A stretch of DNA of 5,367 nucleotides from an uncultured bacterium. GTDB taxonomy: Bacteria; Bacteroidota; Bacteroidia; Chitinophagales; CAIOSU01. The DNA is taken from NCBI GenBank assembly GCA_903861055.1, contig CAIOSU010000504.1, forward strand, positions 1 to 5,367, given 5' to 3'. The notes under the pieces are model-generated. The model searched no databases, was not told the origin of the DNA, and worked only from the letters and a program-made list of their open reading frames with translations. Position numbers and translations under genes: made by a program. Positions 4,765 to 5,367 of this stretch are shown in pieces. Numbering within the stretch: position 1 is the first letter of the stretch; every line of letters begins with the position of its first letter.

Positions 4765-5367
4765 ATGTTACAAGACGAATCAACGTTTGATGCCAGCGAC
4801 GAGCTGGAAGACGAAAAGGAAGAATTATACGAGCACACGGTTATAAAGGTTGATAGAGGCCAACAGCCCATACGTATCGATAAATTTCTGACCAATAGGA
4901 TGGAAGCGGTAAGCCGCAGCCGCATACAGAACGTTGCAGAGGCCGGGATGCTGAAAGTAAACGGCGTTGCAGTAAAGGTGAACTATAAGATAAAGCCTTT
5001 GGATGAAATTACGGTGCTAGTTACTAAAGCATCGCATGAGTATTCACTCGATCCAGAAGACATTCCTTTAAACATCGTTTACGAAGACGACTCTATTGTA
5101 ATCATCAATAAGCAAGTAGGTTTGGTGGTGCACCCAGGTTCGGGCAACTATACCGGTACGCTTGTGAATGCACTCCTGTTCCACTTTGGTAACAGTCTGC
5201 CTACAGGAGCAAATAGCAGAGATATTCGCCCAGGTCTGGTCCATCGTATTGATAAGGATACCACGGGTTTGATGATAATTGCCAAAGACGAGGCCGTAAT
5301 GACCCATTTGGCTAAACAATTTTTCGACCATACTATTAAGCGTCGCTATGTAGCTTTGGTTTGGGGC
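4765..5367 (+). CDS. rluD: 23S rRNA pseudouridine synthase, RluD-type (RluA family), 3' end outside window
   Basis: The first 201 codons are present with no stop before the right edge; related enzymes have about 320-350 residues. The product converts specific uridines of 23S rRNA to pseudouridine in the cytoplasm. The N-terminus is acidic (residues 4-23, rich in D and E). An S4 RNA-binding domain spans about 36-85, from R37-I-D-K-F-L through S50-R-S-R-I-Q and V65-N-G. The catalytic domain begins near I104-V-Y-E-D-D-S-I-V-I-I-N-K-Q, with G119-L-V-V-H-P-G. The signature is R155-P-G-L-V-H-R161-I-D163-K-D-T-T-G-L, with D163 the catalytic Asp. K193-R-Y-V-A-L-V-W-G matches the next conserved segment. 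The ATG at 4765 is the only ATG, GTG or TTG start after the in-frame TAA at 4744 that keeps the acidic leader. There is no Shine-Dalgarno. RluD and other RluA-family members are hard to tell apart, but the S4 domain favours RluD (or RluC). Confidence 0.93.
   Translation, partial: MLQDESTFDASDELEDEKEELYEHTVIKVDRGQQPIRIDKFLTNRMEAVSRSRIQNVAEAGMLKVNGVAVKVNYKIKPLDEITVLVTKASHEYSLDPEDIPLNIVYEDDSIVIINKQVGLVVHPGSGNYTGTLVNALLFHFGNSLPTGANSRDIRPGLVHRIDKDTTGLMIIAKDEAVMTHLAKQFFDHTIKRRYVALVWG

Noticed and set aside
4583..4846. Open frame of 87 codons on + across the gap and the start of rluD
   Set aside because: It runs through the AT-rich inverted repeats, has low-complexity composition (repeated N-F-Q-I-F-K-L-P-like segments) and overlaps the well-supported rluD start in another frame.
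5068..5331. Open frame of 87 codons on - inside rluD
   Set aside because: The + strand here encodes the conserved pseudouridine synthase core with catalytic D163; the opposite frame is a shadow.

Overview
This window comes from a member of the phylum Bacteroidota. The evidence is a Bacteroidota-type lipoprotein, a secreted peptidase with a C-terminal sorting domain of the type IX secretion system (T9SS, Por/Gld pathway), the TAnnTTTG type of -7 promoter box just upstream of genes, and mostly absent Shine-Dalgarno sequences. I cannot place it more finely than the phylum; base composition looks moderate and even throughout, with no clear sign of recent transfer.

Layout, left to right. (1) The 3' part of a DUF3050 (haem-oxygenase-like fold) gene on +, whose upstream reading frame seems to be broken by a one-base slip near position 43. 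(2) Convergent to it, a 177-residue lipoprotein on - that I read as carrying a domain like the T9SS type B (CHU_C / gliding-motility-associated) C-terminal domain. (3) Divergent from that, a group III truncated haemoglobin on +, with a perfect -7 box only 4 bases before its ATG. (4) A seven-helix HlyIII/PAQR-type membrane protein on +, whose start codon is uncertain. (5) A 540-residue M43-family (pappalysin/cytophagalysin type) zinc metallopeptidase with signal peptide and T9SS type A sorting tail, closed by a textbook intrinsic terminator. (6) A 136-residue conserved-looking cytoplasmic protein of unknown function. (7) A 183-base intergenic region with paired inverted repeats around a probable promoter. 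(8) The first 201 codons of an RluD-type 23S rRNA pseudouridine synthase, which runs off the right edge.

The genes do not form one pathway. Each of the first five seems to be its own transcription unit, judged by orientation, promoter-like boxes and the terminator. The peptidase and perhaps the lipoprotein share a link to the cell surface and T9SS; the rest are housekeeping or stress-type genes. I found no CRISPR array, tRNA, rRNA, transposase or defence-system gene. The points most worth a second look are the apparent frameshift at the left edge, the CHU_C-like domain in a lipoprotein, the missing ordinary start codon of the HlyIII gene, and the inverted repeats that frame the rluD promoter.
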